From Pseudomonadota bacterium (GTDB lineage: Bacteria > Pseudomonadota > Alphaproteobacteria > Rhizobiales > Aestuariivirgaceae): DNA of 64,000 bases. Numbering within the stretch: position 1 is the first letter of the stretch; every line of letters starts with the position of its first letter. Under the pieces are notes generated by a model. That model was not told the DNA's origin and did no database searches. It saw nothing but the letters and a program-made list of their open reading frames with translations. Position numbers and translations under genes: made by a program. This document shows, in pieces, positions 17,322 through 26,241 of the stretch. The stretch lies in assembly GCA_020161855.1 (NCBI GenBank), contig JAIUNJ010000006.1:62001-126000 (forward strand). Direction: 5' to 3'.

Positions 17322-19139
17322 TCAAAACTCGGCCCAGCCCTCTTCCGCACCAACGGCTTTGGCCTTCCGGCGCGGTGGCTCCGCTGCCGGGACATGTTCC
17401 TGGCCCCCGCCATGGGAACCATGCGTTGCCTTTCGCAGAACATTGCGGGCATTCGTTACAAAGGTGCCAATGACCTCGTCGAGATCCACCGACTGCTGGA
17501 CCAGGCCTTGCGTGGCGTTCGAGGTCTGCTCGACTTTCGCGGCATTTGCCTGGGTGGTGCGGTCCATTTCGCCAACGGCCTTGTTGATCTCGCGCAGGCT
17601 GCTGGCCTGTTCCTCAGCCGATTCCGCCACGACGTTCATGAGCTTGTTGATCTCGACGATGCGGGCCGTGATCTGCTCGAGCGACGTGCCGGTTTCATCG
17701 ACGAGCTGGACACCGAGATTGACCTGGGTGAGTGCCGAGGCGATCAGGGTCTTGATCTCCTTGGCGGCATCGGCAGACCGCACCGCGAGGGCGCGGACTT
17801 CCTGGGCCACAACGGCGAAGCCCTTGCCGTTTTCGCCGGCACGGGCAGCCTCGACACCTGCATTGAGGGCCAGGAGATTCGTCTGGAAGGCAATCTCGTC
17901 AATGACACCGATGATCTGCGTGATCTGGTTCGACGATTTCTCGATGCCGGCCATGGCTTCGATGGCACGCTTCACCACGGCACTGCTCTTGTTCACCTCG
18001 ACCTGGGCAACGGAAGCCACCTCCCGCGTCCGGTTGGCGCTTTCCGAAGACTGGCGCACCTTGTCGGTGATGCTGGTCACGGCGGCAGCCGTTTCTTCGA
18101 GGCTTGCAGCCTGTGACTGTGTGCGGTGCGACAGGTCGTTCGATGCGCTGGAGATTTCCCGCGTGCCTGTCGAGATGACGTTGGTCGATGCCGAGACACT
18201 GCCGATGACGGATTCCAGTTCTTCCATCGCATGATTGAAGTTCTGGCGCAGGTCCTCATAGGCCGCTGGAAGACTGTCCTTGATGCGATAGGTGAGATCC
18301 TTCTGCACCAGCCGTTCCAGCGCCACCCCGAAGGCCCCTTGCACCAGGCCGCGTTCGCCGCTGATCGCCTCTTCCTCATTCTGCCGGAACTTGGCCAGCG
18401 CCCGGGCAAAGAGCCCGATCTCGTCGCGGCGATCGAGACCCGAAGGTGTGATCTCCTTGTCGCCGCCCGCCATGGCGTTCACGTCCGCCGTGATGCGGCT
18501 GAGCGGGCGCATGACCTGGAAAAGAATGACGGCGGCGGTGACCAGGCTGGCGATCAAGCTGGCGATCATCGCGCCGACTGTGAGCCAATGCGCCATCTCG
18601 GCCATGTCATGACCGGCAACCGTCGCGGCATTGGAACGTTCCTCGATGGCCGCAGTCACCTGCTCCATCCGCTCCTCCAGGGCGGAGAACTTTTCCATGA
18701 AGGCCCCGAACCCTGCCTTTGCACCGGCCGGATTGATTGCTGCGACAGCGACAAGGCCCCTGGCCGCGGCGACATACTGCTCAACCGTCAGGCGCGTATC
18801 GGCGATGATCGCATCGAGCGCCGGATCGATCCGGTTCGCAGCCATGTCGTCGAAGTCCTGGATGAACTTCGTGCTGTGCTCTTCGAGATCGGCCTTCACA
18901 TCCGCAATGCTGGCGTTGAAAGCGGGATCGGAAGATGAGATCGCCAGCAAGGCATCGCCGCGCAGCGCATCGTGCATCATATCTGCATGCATCTGCGTCT
19001 GCGTGAGCTTCGTCAGCGTGGCGGCATGCTGCAGTGAGCCGGTGAGCGACCCAACGAGATAGATGCCCAGCGCACCGGTGGCGAGCGACATGAGCGTCAA
19101 GGCAATCATGCCGATGAAAATCTTGCGTTGCAGATTCAT
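17322..19139 (-). CDS. methyl-accepting chemotaxis protein
   Basis: The protein has 605 residues. There is a transmembrane segment at the N-terminus (MIALTLMSLATGALGIYLVG), a helical periplasmic sensor, a second membrane segment near residues 185-205 (IASLIASLVTAAVILFQV), and a HAMP domain. The cytoplasmic signalling tip EIAFQTNLLALNAGVEAARA and following coiled coil contact CheA/CheW. The ligand is unknown. An expected role is chemotaxis or another Che-like pathway. The C-terminal tail (AEEGWAEF) could be a weak receptor-modifying-enzyme tether. No che genes are in the window. The promoter would lie in the 190-base gap to valS. Confidence 0.93.
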   Translation of the reverse strand: MNLQRKIFIGMIALTLMSLATGALGIYLVGSLTGSLQHAATLTKLTQTQMHADMMHDALRGDALLAISSSDPAFNASIADVKADLEEHSTKFIQDFDDMAANRIDPALDAIIADTRLTVEQYVAAARGLVAVAAINPAGAKAGFGAFMEKFSALEERMEQVTAAIEERSNAATVAGHDMAEMAHWLTVGAMIASLIASLVTAAVILFQVMRPLSRITADVNAMAGGDKEITPSGLDRRDEIGLFARALAKFRQNEEEAISGERGLVQGAFGVALERLVQKDLTYRIKDSLPAAYEDLRQNFNHAMEELESVIGSVSASTNVISTGTREISSASNDLSHRTQSQAASLEETAAAVTSITDKVRQSSESANRTREVASVAQVEVNKSSAVVKRAIEAMAGIEKSSNQITQIIGVIDEIAFQTNLLALNAGVEAARAGENGKGFAVVAQEVRALAVRSADAAKEIKTLIASALTQVNLGVQLVDETGTSLEQITARIVEINKLMNVVAESAEEQASSLREINKAVGEMDRTTQANAAKVEQTSNATQGLVQQSVDLDEVIGTFVTNARNVLRKATHGSHGGGQEHVPAAEPPRRKAKAVGAEEGWAEF

Positions 19140-19329
19140 AAAGTTCCCCTGAGTCGAATCATCCAGGAGCGAGAACCCGCCCCCTCGTAACAGAGGCCTA
19201 GTGCATCAACATTGCCCGAAGTTGGATTATCGGTTGTTTCGATTCGAGTAAATCGCCCTAAGATTGCACTCGGTCGCAAGCTTGGGAAATTCCCAGGGAG
19301 GGTAAAGGGAAACTGATTGAGCCCGGTTG

Positions 19330-21990
19330 CTAGCCCAGCCGCTTCAGGGCCTCACCCACCTTCAGCTTGCGGGCATCCAGCGTAGCGCGGAGTTCGCGGC
19401 TTTCCTCCAGAACTTCCGGCGGCGCCTTGGCCACGAAACCGGGGTTGTTGAGGCGGCCGTCAATGACGGCCATGTCCTTGGCCAGCTTCTCCAGTTCCTT
19501 GCCGAGACGGGCGCGCTCGGCGGCAAAATCGATCACGCCTTCAAGCGGCAGGGCAATCGTCGCCTCGTCGAGCACCATCTGGGCAGAAGCCTTGGGCACC
19601 TGATCCTCAAAGCCGATGGCAGAGAGCCGCGCGAGCCGCATGATCTCTGCTTCCCAGGTCAGCGCGCGGCGGCGGGACTCCTGCCCCGCCCCCACGAGCA
19701 CGCAGGGAATCTTGGCGCCGGCATTGACGTTCATCTCGGCGCGCACAGAGCGCACCTCGGACACCAGGCGGATCACCCAGTTCATCTCGGCATCGGCTGC
19801 GGGATCGCCCAGACCCTTGTAGCTGGCCCAGGGAGCTTCAATCAGCATCGTGCGACGCGCCGCCGTCTTCTGCCACAGCTCTTCGGTGATGAAAGGCATT
19901 AAGGGATGCAGCATCAGCAGAATCTGGTCGATGACCCAAGCCGTGGTTGCCTGAGTCTCGGCCTTCTCGGCCTCGTTCGTGCCCGAGAGGATGGGCTTGA
20001 TGAGTTCCACATACCAGTCGCAGAAGACGTTCCAGACGAACTGGTAGGCAGCACCAGCCGCCTCGTTGAACTTGTACTCCTCGATGCCCTTGGTGACGGC
20101 CGCCTGGGCGCGGGCCACTTCGCCCGCGATCCAGCGGTTGACCGTCACACGCACGGCAACCGGATCGAATGACGAGCTGTGCTTCGCGCCGTTCATCTCG
20201 GCAAAGCGGCAGGCATTCCAGAGCTTCGTTGCGAAGTTGCGGTAGCCTTCGACGCGCTGCGTCGAAAGCTTGATGTCGCGGCCCTGTGCGGCCATGGCTG
20301 CGAGCGTGAAGCGCAGGGCATCGGCCCCGAACTGATCCATGAGATCCAGCGGATCGATGACGTTGCCTTTCGACTTCGACATCTTCTGGCCCTTCTCGTC
20401 GCGGACCAGAGCGTGGATGTAGACCGTGTGGAACGGTACATCCTTCATGAAGTGCATGCCCATCATCATCATGCGGGCGACCCAGAAGAAGATGATGTCG
20501 AAGCCGGTGACCAGCACATCGGTCTTGTAGTGACGCTTCAGTTCCGGCGTCTCATCGGGCCAGCCGAGCGTCGAGAACGGCCAGAGTGCTGACGAGAACC
20601 AGGTGTCGAGCACGTCTTCGTCGCGGATCAACGCGGTCGCCTTGCCATAGTGGCGGGTGGCGCTGGCCTTGGCCTCCTCTTCGCTCTCCTCGACGAAGAT
20701 GGTGCCATCGGGGCCATACCAGGCCGGAATCTGATGCCCCCACCAGAGCTGGCGCGAAATGCACCAGGGCTGGATGTTCCGCATCCATTCAAAATAAGTC
20801 TTGTCCCAGTTCTTCGGGATGAAGCTGGTATCGCCCTTCTCCACCGCCTCGATCGGCTTCTTCGCCATCTCGGCCGCGTTCACGTACCACTGCTCGGTGA
20901 GCATCGGCTCGATCACCACGTTGGAGCGGTCGCCATGAGGCTGGGCAATGACCTTGTCTTCCTTGCCGCGGAAGAAGCCCAGTTCCTCGATTTCGGCGAG
21001 CACCATCTTGCGCGCCTCGTAGCGGTCCTTGCCGTCATAGCGCGCGGGCACATGGTTCTCGGGCGTGGAAATCATCCGCGCCTTCTTGTCCATGAGCTTG
21101 ATGAGCGGAATGTTGTGGCGGCGGGCGACTTCAAAATCGTTGAAATCGTGGGCGCCCGTGATCTTCACCGCACCCGTGCCAAATTCCGGATCGGGATATT
21201 CATCGGCGATGACCGGGATATGGCGCTCGGCAATGGGCAGGCGCACCAGCTTGCCGATCAGGTTCTTGTAGCGCTCATCAGACGGATGCACGGCCACGGC
21301 ACCATCGCCCAGCATGGTTTCGGGCCGCGTCGTCGAAATGACGATCTCGGAGATGCCATCGATGGGGCCATCAACGAGCGGATAGGCGAAGGACCACATG
21401 GAGCCCTTGGTGTCACGGGTTTCCACCTCAAGATCGGAAATCGCCGTCTCGAACACAGGATCCCAGTTCACGAGGCGCTGATCCTTGTAGATCAGGCCTT
21501 CCTTGTAGAGCTGCACGAAGACCTTGAGCACGGCCTTCGAGAGCCCTTCATCCATGGTGAAGCGCTCGCGCGACCAGTCGCAGGACGCGCCGAGACGCTT
21601 CAACTGGTTGACGATGAGGCCACCTGATTCCGCCCTCCATTCCCACACCCGCTTGACGAAGGCCTCGCGGCCCATGGTCCGGCGGTCGGTCTTGTTCTCT
21701 TTGGCCAGCAGGCGCTCCACCACCATCTGCGTGGCGATGCCGGCATGGTCGGTGCCCGGCTGCCAAAGCACGTCTCGCCCGCGCATGCGCTCGAAGCGGC
21801 AGAGGATGTCCTGGATGGTGTTGTTGAGGGCGTGCCCCATGTGGAGCGAGCCCGTCACGTTGGGTGGCGGGATGACGATCGTATAGGGCTTGGCCTTGGG
21901 GCGGCGCCCCGGCTTGAAATAACCGCCCTTTTCCCAGCCTTCATAGAGGCGGGCTTCGATCTGGGCAGGCGTAAAGGTTTTCTCGAGCAT
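19330..21990 (-). CDS. valS: valine--tRNA ligase
   Basis: This 886-residue class I aminoacyl-tRNA synthetase charges tRNA-Val. The HIGH-type motif is PPPNVTGSLHMGHALNNT near residue 45. The KMSKS loop is GQKMSKSKGNVIDP. An editing (CP1) domain with STTRPETMLGDGAVAVHPSDERY lies between, and a C-terminal coiled coil (IDFAAERARLGKELEKLAKDM) ends the protein, all normal for ValS. The start is ATG at 21990; a GTG at 21996 is also in frame. In related genomes valS commonly lies near popZ and tolC, as here, but a short insertion separates them. Confidence 0.97.
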   Translation of the reverse strand: MLEKTFTPAQIEARLYEGWEKGGYFKPGRRPKAKPYTIVIPPPNVTGSLHMGHALNNTIQDILCRFERMRGRDVLWQPGTDHAGIATQMVVERLLAKENKTDRRTMGREAFVKRVWEWRAESGGLIVNQLKRLGASCDWSRERFTMDEGLSKAVLKVFVQLYKEGLIYKDQRLVNWDPVFETAISDLEVETRDTKGSMWSFAYPLVDGPIDGISEIVISTTRPETMLGDGAVAVHPSDERYKNLIGKLVRLPIAERHIPVIADEYPDPEFGTGAVKITGAHDFNDFEVARRHNIPLIKLMDKKARMISTPENHVPARYDGKDRYEARKMVLAEIEELGFFRGKEDKVIAQPHGDRSNVVIEPMLTEQWYVNAAEMAKKPIEAVEKGDTSFIPKNWDKTYFEWMRNIQPWCISRQLWWGHQIPAWYGPDGTIFVEESEEEAKASATRHYGKATALIRDEDVLDTWFSSALWPFSTLGWPDETPELKRHYKTDVLVTGFDIIFFWVARMMMMGMHFMKDVPFHTVYIHALVRDEKGQKMSKSKGNVIDPLDLMDQFGADALRFTLAAMAAQGRDIKLSTQRVEGYRNFATKLWNACRFAEMNGAKHSSSFDPVAVRVTVNRWIAGEVARAQAAVTKGIEEYKFNEAAGAAYQFVWNVFCDWYVELIKPILSGTNEAEKAETQATTAWVIDQILLMLHPLMPFITEELWQKTAARRTMLIEAPWASYKGLGDPAADAEMNWVIRLVSEVRSVRAEMNVNAGAKIPCVLVGAGQESRRRALTWEAEIMRLARLSAIGFEDQVPKASAQMVLDEATIALPLEGVIDFAAERARLGKELEKLAKDMAVIDGRLNNPGFVAKAPPEVLEESRELRATLDARKLKVGEALKRLG

Positions 21991-22127
21991 GATCACAAAT
22001 ATGGGGATTGAATTTGTGACCGCGTATAGGGGGGCGGATGGCCTTGATCAACCGGGTTGGGCACCCCCTGATCATCAGCATTACGTGCCAATCACCAAGG
22101 ATCAGAACAGCCTCACTATGCGGTCCC

Positions 22128-22185
22128 TTGACATGCAGTCAATCACCTGCATATAAAATGCAGGCATATTACTGCATATTGAGCT
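22128..22185 (+). promoter_or_regulatory. promoter with overlapping ArsR-type inverted-repeat operators
   Basis: TTGACA (22128-22133) and TATAAA (22152-22157) form a near-consensus promoter with an 18-base spacer. Four half-sites overlap it: ATGCAG (22133-22138), CCTGCAT and ATGCAGG as a perfect 7-5-7 inverted repeat at 22146-22164, and CTGCAT at 22173-22178. A dimeric repressor bound here would cover the -10 box and start site. The gene immediately downstream encodes an ArsR-type repressor, so autoregulation is the natural reading. Confidence 0.72.
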
Positions 22186-22191
22186 TTGCCC

Positions 22192-22509
22192 GTGAAAGAG
22201 ATCGACAAGGTTTTCAAGGCGCTGGCCGATCCGAACCGCAGGGAGCTGCTTGATCGCCTGCACAAGCGCAACGGACAGTCTCTCAACGAGCTGTGCGGAA
22301 TCCTCGACATGGCGCGCCAGTCAGTCACACAGCATCTGGAAATCCTGGAGGACGCCAACCTCGTCACTGTGCGCTGGGAGGGACGCAGGAAACTTCACTT
22401 CTTCAATCCGGTGCCCATCCACGACATCTACGCGCGCTGGATCCGAAAATTCGAAGAGCAGCGCCTTGAGGCACTGCACAACCTGAAAAACAGACTGGAA
22501 GGGAACTGA
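22192..22509 (+). CDS. ArsR/SmtB family transcriptional regulator
   Basis: This winged-helix protein of about 105 residues begins EIDKVFKALADPNRRELLDRL and has the recognition helix region MARQSVTQHLEILEDANLVTVRWEGRRKLHFFN. The metal-binding Cys motif of arsenic sensors is absent; the single Cys (ELCGIL) is not in the ELCVCDL box. This matches the branch paired with SRPBCC-domain proteins rather than a metalloregulator. The start is GTG at 22192, or TTG at 22186. The former gives better spacing from the weak GAGC site. The gene is followed two bases later by the SRPBCC gene, forming a small operon. Confidence 0.88.
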   Translation: MKEIDKVFKALADPNRRELLDRLHKRNGQSLNELCGILDMARQSVTQHLEILEDANLVTVRWEGRRKLHFFNPVPIHDIYARWIRKFEEQRLEALHNLKNRLEGN

Positions 22510-22511
22510 CC

Positions 22512-22973
22512 ATGAGCAATACCAAATTCACCTACACGACCTATATCGCTACCACGCCTGAGAAGCTGTGGTCGGCACTGACGGAGGCCGAGTTCATCGC
22601 GCAGTATTGGTTCGGTTGCCGCTGCGAGTGCGACTGGACCAAAGGTTCATCGTGGAAGCTGTTTTCCCCCGACGGCCAACTTCTCGATGACGGCGAGATT
22701 CTGGAGTGCGACCCGCCACGACGCCTGGTGATCCGCTGGCATCATCAAAGCAAGGCAGAACTCAAAGCCGAAGGCGCTTCGATCTGCACCATGCAGATAG
22801 AGACTTTCGGGAGCGCCGTGAAACTGTCCATCACCCATACTGTCGACAACGAGCCATCGAAACTGCTCGAGGCCGTGTCCGGCGGTTGGCCGAAAGTGCT
22901 GTCGAACCTCAAATCTCTCATGGAGGGCGGCAAAGTTGCGCTCGACGACCCCTACCCTGCGGCTAAAGCCTGA
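22512..22973 (+). CDS. SRPBCC (AHSA1/START-like) domain protein
   Basis: The protein has 153 residues. The N-terminal TTYIATTPEKLWSALTEAEFIAQYWFG is the usual opening of the activator-of-Hsp90-homologue/SRPBCC family. LEVDPPRRLV-type and SITHTVDNEPSKLLEAVSGGWPKVLSNLKSLME segments complete the helix-grip fold, which binds hydrophobic ligands in a deep pocket. It is co-transcribed with the ArsR-type regulator just upstream. This pairing is widespread, and the ligand or target is generally unknown. The DNA here is slightly less GC-rich than the neighbours, compatible with insertion into the valS-popZ interval. Confidence 0.88.
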   Translation: MSNTKFTYTTYIATTPEKLWSALTEAEFIAQYWFGCRCECDWTKGSSWKLFSPDGQLLDDGEILECDPPRRLVIRWHHQSKAELKAEGASICTMQIETFGSAVKLSITHTVDNEPSKLLEAVSGGWPKVLSNLKSLMEGGKVALDDPYPAAKA

Positions 22974-22991
22974 ACGCCCGGGCCAGCATGA

Positions 22992-23246
22992 TCAGGCGAA
23001 GGCGGCCCCCAGCTCACCAACGCCGATCCAGACCTTGCGGGCAGGCCGCGGCGGCTGGCCATGGATTTCGAGTTCAAAATTCTCCGGCACCCGGAACGGT
23101 TCACCGATCTTGAGGCGAAAGCCACCTTCGGAGAGATCGCGGACGAGACAGCTCATGACCGACTTGCGGTCATTGAAGATCACCCGGCCCTCCTTGAGAC
23201 GGCGGAGCCGGACGGTCGCGCGCGGGATCGGATTTTGTGTCGCCAT
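22992..23246 (-). CDS. PilZ domain protein
   Basis: This is a single-domain protein of about 84 residues. It has an arginine-rich N-terminus (RATVRLRRLKEGRVIF), and the second PilZ motif appears as DLSEGGFRLKI. PilZ domains bind cyclic di-GMP through RxxxR and (D/N)xSxxG. Here the first motif is present as RLRRLKEGR and the second as DLSEGG, so binding is plausible. The ATG at 23246 was preferred because a GAGGG site lies upstream; 23261 is an alternative. It is convergent with the SRPBCC gene, 18 bases away. Confidence 0.8.
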   Translation of the reverse strand: MATQNPIPRATVRLRRLKEGRVIFNDRKSVMSCLVRDLSEGGFRLKIGEPFRVPENFELEIHGQPPRPARKVWIGVGELGAAFA

Positions 23247-23329
23247 GGCACAGGCCCTCATTGCTTGAATGGGACCAAAGCAAATTGCGGGCGCGAACGG
23301 CCTTTCTCCACGCTATTCAGGGGTGAGGG

Positions 23330-24172
23330 TTAACGGCCGCGGCGGGCCACCCGCTGGATCTCATCGCGGACAAGCCGCTCGACCAGCGACGGCAGATTGT
23401 CATCAAGCCACTGCTTGAGCATGCCGCGCATCAGGTCGGTCGTCAGTTCCTCCAGCGGCCTTCCCCCGACGGCACGCGTGAGCAGGCTTTCTGAAAGTTC
23501 GCGGAAGGCAGCAGCAGCAGCCGCCTCGGACTGCTGCGAAAGGATTGGGGGCTGCTGATAGCCGGCCTGTGGCTGGGCTGGCTGCCGCGGCACAAGATGC
23601 GGCGGCAGATCTTCCTCATAGCCATAGGGCGTGTTGGCATAGGGGTCGTGATAGGGAATGGCCGCCTGCTGCACCGGTGGCTGATGATAAGCCTGCTGCT
23701 GGTAGTTGATGTCGGCAAGCTCATCATCATCGATGCTGCCACGGAAATCAGGCGGGGCCGGCACATGGCCCCGATAGTCCGGGCCACGATAATCCGGCGG
23801 CTCAGGCAGGAAAGGCGGCGGCGCAGCGGGCGCCACATGGGGGCCCCGTGCCGCGCGCGGCGTTGCCATGATGCGGCGGAAATCATCGCGCGGCGGCTCG
23901 ACGGGTGAGCGCGTCAGGCTGCGCCGCGGCGCTGGTGGTGCGGGCGGCATTTCAGCGGAGCTGCGCAGGATACGGCCCCGAATCTCGGCAATTTCCTTCT
24001 CGGGCGAGGTGCCATCGCGCTCATGGCGTTCAAGGCTGACGCGCATTTCGCGGAGCGCACCGCGCATGAGCGTACCGCGCGCCTCACCTCTCGTGGACGC
24101 GGCTTCGCCGCCCAGGTCATTGTCGATTGCCTTGCGGATGGAGGCCAGCAGGTCCTCCATTTTGGGTTCCAT
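23330..24172 (-). CDS. popZ: polar organizing protein PopZ (DUF2497)
   Basis: The protein has 280 residues. The N-terminal helix KMEDLLASIRKAIDND and the C-terminal oligomerisation region LEELTTDLMRGMLKQWLDDN followed by LPSLVERLVRDEIQRVARRG are diagnostic of PopZ. The middle is a proline- and acid-rich disordered linker (PPDYRGPDYRGHVPAPPDFRG). PopZ forms a polar matrix that anchors the ParB-parS centromere and recruits cell-cycle kinases. The ATG at 24172 was chosen over TTG at 24178. It lies between tolC and the PilZ gene in the usual alphaproteobacterial neighbourhood of valS. Confidence 0.92.
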   Translation of the reverse strand: MEPKMEDLLASIRKAIDNDLGGEAASTRGEARGTLMRGALREMRVSLERHERDGTSPEKEIAEIRGRILRSSAEMPPAPPAPRRSLTRSPVEPPRDDFRRIMATPRAARGPHVAPAAPPPFLPEPPDYRGPDYRGHVPAPPDFRGSIDDDELADINYQQQAYHQPPVQQAAIPYHDPYANTPYGYEEDLPPHLVPRQPAQPQAGYQQPPILSQQSEAAAAAAFRELSESLLTRAVGGRPLEELTTDLMRGMLKQWLDDNLPSLVERLVRDEIQRVARRGR

Positions 24173-24278
24173 AGACAACTCTAACCCCCTGCGATTCCAA
24201 GCCCCCGAATCCGGGCCCGGTGGATCGCCGTCAAAATGCTTCTATGGAAACTGTAGCAAAAAGTCACCCGCACAATGG

Positions 24279-24301
24279 TTAATGACCGTTAACAGGGTTA
24301 A
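24279..24301 (-). promoter_or_regulatory. triple TTAA cluster upstream of popZ
   Basis: Three TTAA motifs lie at 24279-24282, 24289-24292 and 24298-24301, about 110-130 bases upstream of the popZ start. The spacings are six and five bases, not the seven of a canonical CtrA box, so CtrA control is only a possibility. Confidence 0.25.
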
Positions 24302-24361
24302 CGCCACAGATCGGGCGCCCTGCCCTCAAGTCCTACAGAATGGGGAAACCGGCCGGGCCGG

Positions 24362-25807
24362 TCAGCGCAGCGTCTCGGCGCCGGTGCCAATCCACTTGTT
24401 CTTGACGTTGTCGTAGTTCTCTTCAACGTCATAGTACGGCCCGCCCAGCGACAGCCTGCGCGCCGTCAAACGGCCGACAGCCGAAACAACCTCGTAGCTC
24501 GACAGCACATAGCTGTATTCGGACGAGACCTGCGTGATCTTGGCGTTGGTCACTTCCTGCTGGGCATTGAGGATGTCGATCGTCGAGCGCGAACCGACGA
24601 GATATTCCTGCGTGACGCCATCAAGCGACAGCTCGGAGGCATAGACCTGCGACTTGGCCGAGGCCATGGCTTCCTGCGCAGCGATCATGTCGTTCCAGGC
24701 GGTCTTGACGCTCTGCCGGACAGCGCGGCCCTGCGCCACCACTTCAAGCTGGCGCTGGCTTTCCACGTGCTTGGCTTCACGCACTTCCGAATAGACACGG
24801 CCGGCCTCGTAGATCGGCACGGTCAGCGAGGCGGAAACCTGGGTGTTTGTCGTCCAATTTGGGTTGCTGCCCGAAGGATCGCTCACTGACGAAGAAGCCG
24901 TGACACGGGCTTCCGGCAAGAGGTCGCCCTTCACAACTTCGATGGCGTGTTCCTGGGCCTGGCGCGTATGTTCGGCAGCCTTGATGGTCGGGTTGTTGGC
25001 CCGCGCGATCTCAAGGGCCTCATCAAGCGAGGATGGAATATTCGCAATGCCCGGCATCTGCAGCTTGCCCGGCTTGGAGCCAACAAACTGCTCATAGCGA
25101 GCGATGCTGCTGGCGAGCTGCGCCTTGGCAGAAGCCACTGAAGATTGTGCGCCGGCGACACGGGCCCGGGCCTGTGTCACGTCAGTGCGTGTGACTTCGC
25201 CAGCATCAAAGCGCGCCTGGGCCGCCTGAAGCTGCTTGGCCAGATTGCCCACATTCTGCTCGCGCAGAGAGAGAATCTTGCGATCACGGATGACCGAGAG
25301 ATAGGCGTCCGCCACAGTCAGGAGAACGCTCTGCTCTGTTGCCAGAAGCTGCTCGCGGCCGGCCTCGACGATGGCCTTGGCCTGCTTGGTGCCTTCAATG
25401 GTCTTGAAACCGCGGAAAATCGGTTGCGACAGCTGGATGCTCAGCGACTGGGTCGTATCGTCCACATTGTCCGACTTGATCGTGGAGCCGAAAAGATTCG
25501 AAATCTTGGCATCCTCGATATGTGTCCATGAGCGCGTTACCGTGCCCTGCGCGGTAATGGTGGGACGCCAGCCAGACTTGGCCTGGGGAACCACTTCATC
25601 GGTGGCCCGCTGCCGGGAGCGCTGCGCCTGCAAAGTGGGATTCGTGCGGTAGGCCTTGAGCATGGCGCCCTTGAGCGTATCGGCCCAAGACGGCGCAACA
25701 GGCACGGCTGTCAAAGCCATCACCAGTCCCATCAAGGCTATCCCGCCCCGCATGCGGTTCCGCCACGCCCCTACCATCTGCACCAACCTAGTTCGCGACC
25801 CTCGCAT
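24362..25807 (-). CDS. tolC: TolC family outer membrane efflux/secretion channel
   Basis: The protein has 481 residues. The signal peptide is preceded by a positively charged stretch and ends at VAPSWADTL. Two internally repeated halves follow, with helical hairpins (AQARFDAGEVTRTDVTQARARVAGAQSSVA and VGSRSTIDILNAQQEVTNAKI) and outer-membrane strands (ITAQGTVTRSWTHI, ARVTASSSVSDPSG). TolC trimers form the exit duct for type I secretion and drug efflux. It is the only part of a type I system in the window and could serve the FG-GAP/RTX proteins, but that link is inference. The ATG at 25807 follows AGAGG. Confidence 0.93.
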   Translation of the reverse strand: MRGSRTRLVQMVGAWRNRMRGGIALMGLVMALTAVPVAPSWADTLKGAMLKAYRTNPTLQAQRSRQRATDEVVPQAKSGWRPTITAQGTVTRSWTHIEDAKISNLFGSTIKSDNVDDTTQSLSIQLSQPIFRGFKTIEGTKQAKAIVEAGREQLLATEQSVLLTVADAYLSVIRDRKILSLREQNVGNLAKQLQAAQARFDAGEVTRTDVTQARARVAGAQSSVASAKAQLASSIARYEQFVGSKPGKLQMPGIANIPSSLDEALEIARANNPTIKAAEHTRQAQEHAIEVVKGDLLPEARVTASSSVSDPSGSNPNWTTNTQVSASLTVPIYEAGRVYSEVREAKHVESQRQLEVVAQGRAVRQSVKTAWNDMIAAQEAMASAKSQVYASELSLDGVTQEYLVGSRSTIDILNAQQEVTNAKITQVSSEYSYVLSSYEVVSAVGRLTARRLSLGGPYYDVEENYDNVKNKWIGTGAETLR

Positions 25808-26166
25808 CGACCTCTATCGGATCGATATATGACACTATTGAGTACAGTCAGCACGAGGTTGCAAGTGCTTTCTTGGAAGCTGTTGCGAGTGCGGCAAAAA
25901 CGCAACTTTCCCTGCACAATCCGCGCTTCACTGGCGCCGGGGCCAACAAGAAAACTGCTTGGAATCTACTGCTTCAGACCCGACTCACGAGCGAATCCCG
26001 GCCTGCCCTGCACGACATTGGTGCAGTTCCTCCGTCTCGCGGTTTCCAGCCGCCTGTGGATCACCTGACAAACAACAATGCGGCACTGTGCTGTTGTCAC
26101 AGCCAGTACCCTCGCCTATAAGCGCCACCAATTCTTTACCGGTTGAATACTAAGCACTCCGGTCTA
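25808..26166. other. intergenic stretch between tolC and tRNA-Cys
   Basis: About 360 bases without a convincing gene. Short ORFs here lack ribosome sites and recognisable protein features. It contains the tRNA-Cys promoter at its right end and presumably the tolC promoter at its left. An inverted repeat GTTGCG/CGCAAC lies near 25882-25905. Its GC content is lower than the flanks. In related genomes a pcm gene often precedes tolC; none is present here. Confidence 0.5.
26094..26122 (+). promoter_or_regulatory. promoter of tRNA-Cys
   Basis: TTGTCA (26094-26099) and TATAAG (26117-26122) are separated by 17 bases and lie 45 bases before the mature tRNA, a normal layout for a stable-RNA promoter. 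Confidence 0.6.
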
Positions 26167-26240
26167 GGCCTCGTGGCGGAGTGGCTACGCAGAGGACTGC
26201 AAATCCTTGTACGGGGGTTCGATTCCCTCCGAGGCCTCCA
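26167..26240 (+). tRNA. tRNA-Cys (anticodon GCA)
   Basis: The acceptor stem GGCCTCG (26167-26173) pairs with CGAGGCC (26230-26236), followed by discriminator T and an encoded CCA. The anticodon loop reads ACTGCAAAT, giving GCA. The T-arm contains GGTTCGATTCC. It is 74 bases long and complete. Confidence 0.95.
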
Positions 26241-26241
26241 A

